Shown: positions 63,377 through 64,000 of the stretch, in pieces
Numbering within the stretch: the stretch's first letter is position 1
Layout: each line of letters starts with the position of its first letter
NCBI RefSeq assembly: GCF_023556315.2
Contig: NZ_CP116221.1
Coordinates: forward strand, 2,990,001 to 3,054,000
Direction: 5' to 3'
Source: Psychroserpens ponticola
GTDB lineage: Bacteria; Bacteroidota; Bacteroidia; Flavobacteriales; Flavobacteriaceae
Length of the DNA: 64,000 nucleotides
Translations under genes and position numbers: made by a program
Notes under the pieces: model-generated
The model's database searches: none
What the model was told of the DNA's origin: nothing
The model's input: the letters and a program-made list of their open reading frames with translations, nothing else

Positions 63377-64000
63377 TTATTGTTTTAGGTTTTTGAAATA
63401 AGGCACATAAAGCTTCAAATCGCTTCTAATCATTGCAGAAACACCGTCACCTGTAATAGTTGCTCCAGCAATTGCATCGACCTCATTATCTGTTTTATCA
63501 TTATTTTTAGGATCTGCGTTACCTTTAGCAACATTAATCCCTTTAAAACTTCCGTTAGACATTAAATGCTCACCAATAAAATCGTCCATAAAGAAACGTT
63601 GCTTAATGTTAGCACCTAAACCAGGTGTTTCTCCTTTGTGATCAAAATAAGCACCTTGAACCACCATATTTTCATCCATAGCGACATAAGCCCAAATGGC
63701 ATCCCAAAGTCCTTTTCCTCTAATTGGAGCGATGTAGTATTTTTTACCTTTTTCGTCTTCTCCAACAAAAAGAGGTAATTGTCTTACACCACCATCTTTA
63801 GCTTTAGCTTGCTCCTTTTTCACATCAATTAAGTAAGCTTCATTATTTTCAGTCGCCTGACCATCTGAAGTAACGACCAATTGTTGCTTAATGAATTTCT
63901 CAAATAATTGAGGTGCATTATCTGTTGACACAAAGTTTGCACTTGTACCTTCATTTTCATTGACACCCATTGCATAGAGAATATTTTGTTGTTTCTCTAA
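63377..64000 (-). CDS. nqrC: Na+-translocating NADH-quinone reductase subunit C (5' end beyond window)
   Basis: At least 208 codons; the frame is open to the right edge (LEKQQNILYAMGVNENEG), so the Met at 63970 is internal and the membrane anchor is missing. The periplasmic FMN-binding domain has GKGLWDAIWAYVAMD, GETPGLGANIKQRFF and the covalent FMN site DAIAGATITGDGVSAMI, whose Thr is the ApbE target. The upstream nqrA and nqrB presumably lie beyond 64000. Confidence 0.95.
   Translation of the reverse strand, partial: LEKQQNILYAMGVNENEGTSANFVSTDNAPQLFEKFIKQQLVVTSDGQATENNEAYLIDVKKEQAKAKDGGVRQLPLFVGEDEKGKKYYIAPIRGKGLWDAIWAYVAMDENMVVQGAYFDHKGETPGLGANIKQRFFMDDFIGEHLMSNGSFKGINVAKGNADPKNNDKTDNEVDAIAGATITGDGVSAMIRSDLKLYVPYFKNLKQ

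Noticed and set aside
63377-63970. Complete nqrC starting at 63970
   Set aside because: The frame stays open to the window edge and the usual N-terminal membrane helix is missing, so the gene is partial.

Overview
The window looks like a piece of chromosome from a marine member of the family Flavobacteriaceae (Bacteroidota). The signs are low G+C, a SusC/SusD pair, type IX secretion (T9SS) C-terminal domains, Bacteroidota-type promoters (TTG, 19-21 bp, TAnnTTTG), flavobacterial families such as DUF6090, DUF4932 and the BT0820-type phosphatase, and a sodium-pumping NADH dehydrogenase (NQR). I cannot fix the genus from sequence alone. I see no transposase, prophage, plasmid function or CRISPR array; this is mostly core genome with lineage-specific surface genes.

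Layout. 1-1020: 5' half of a 16S rRNA gene (minus) with its leader and two tandem rrn promoters. 1231-9507: a porin-like barrel, then a SusC-SusD-lipoprotein-lipoprotein operon. 9711-17185: rnhB, a large lipoprotein, a nucleoid-associated protein, a T9SS protein with calcium-binding repeats, lipB with a lipoprotein, and a 52-aa YqaE/Pmp3 gene. 17274-23652: a membrane-anchored LuxR-type regulator, a DUF1573 protein, an outer-membrane receptor-like barrel and two tandem metallopeptidase-like proteins with an HDxxH motif. 23882-33515: lysS, a diheme cytochrome lipoprotein with Fn3 domains, a metzincin-type protease, two tandem hydrolases, an O-methyltransferase, tatA and a DUF6090 gene. 33531-33642: an imperfect palindromic repeat. 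33706-45216: three overlapping carboxypeptidase-regulatory-like paralogs, pepE, tRNA-Gly, an acetyltransferase, a Tat-exported M15 peptidase, an M48 protease, gpmI, a HAD phosphatase, a CoA-transferase, map and a methyltransferase.

45507-56535 is the most interesting part. Two large T9SS surface proteins, a DUF4932 lipoprotein and a two-component operon (TPR histidine kinase plus LytTR response regulator) are four minus-strand transcription units. Each is preceded by the same 66-bp promoter architecture: two AGAA half-sites exactly 21 bp apart, placed at a fixed distance from an nAnnTTTG box that lacks a good -33 element. This looks like a local, probably autoregulated LytTR regulon. The two T9SS genes also share a near-identical promoter and a long signal peptide although their mature proteins are unrelated. 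A truncated S41 peptidase relic lies inside the cluster.

56546-64000 holds apbE and a small NQR-associated gene, an ECF sigma factor with its TPR partner, a DUF4846 protein, and nqrF-E-D-C (nqrC runs off the right edge). ApbE attaches FMN to NqrB/NqrC, so these two blocks are functionally linked.
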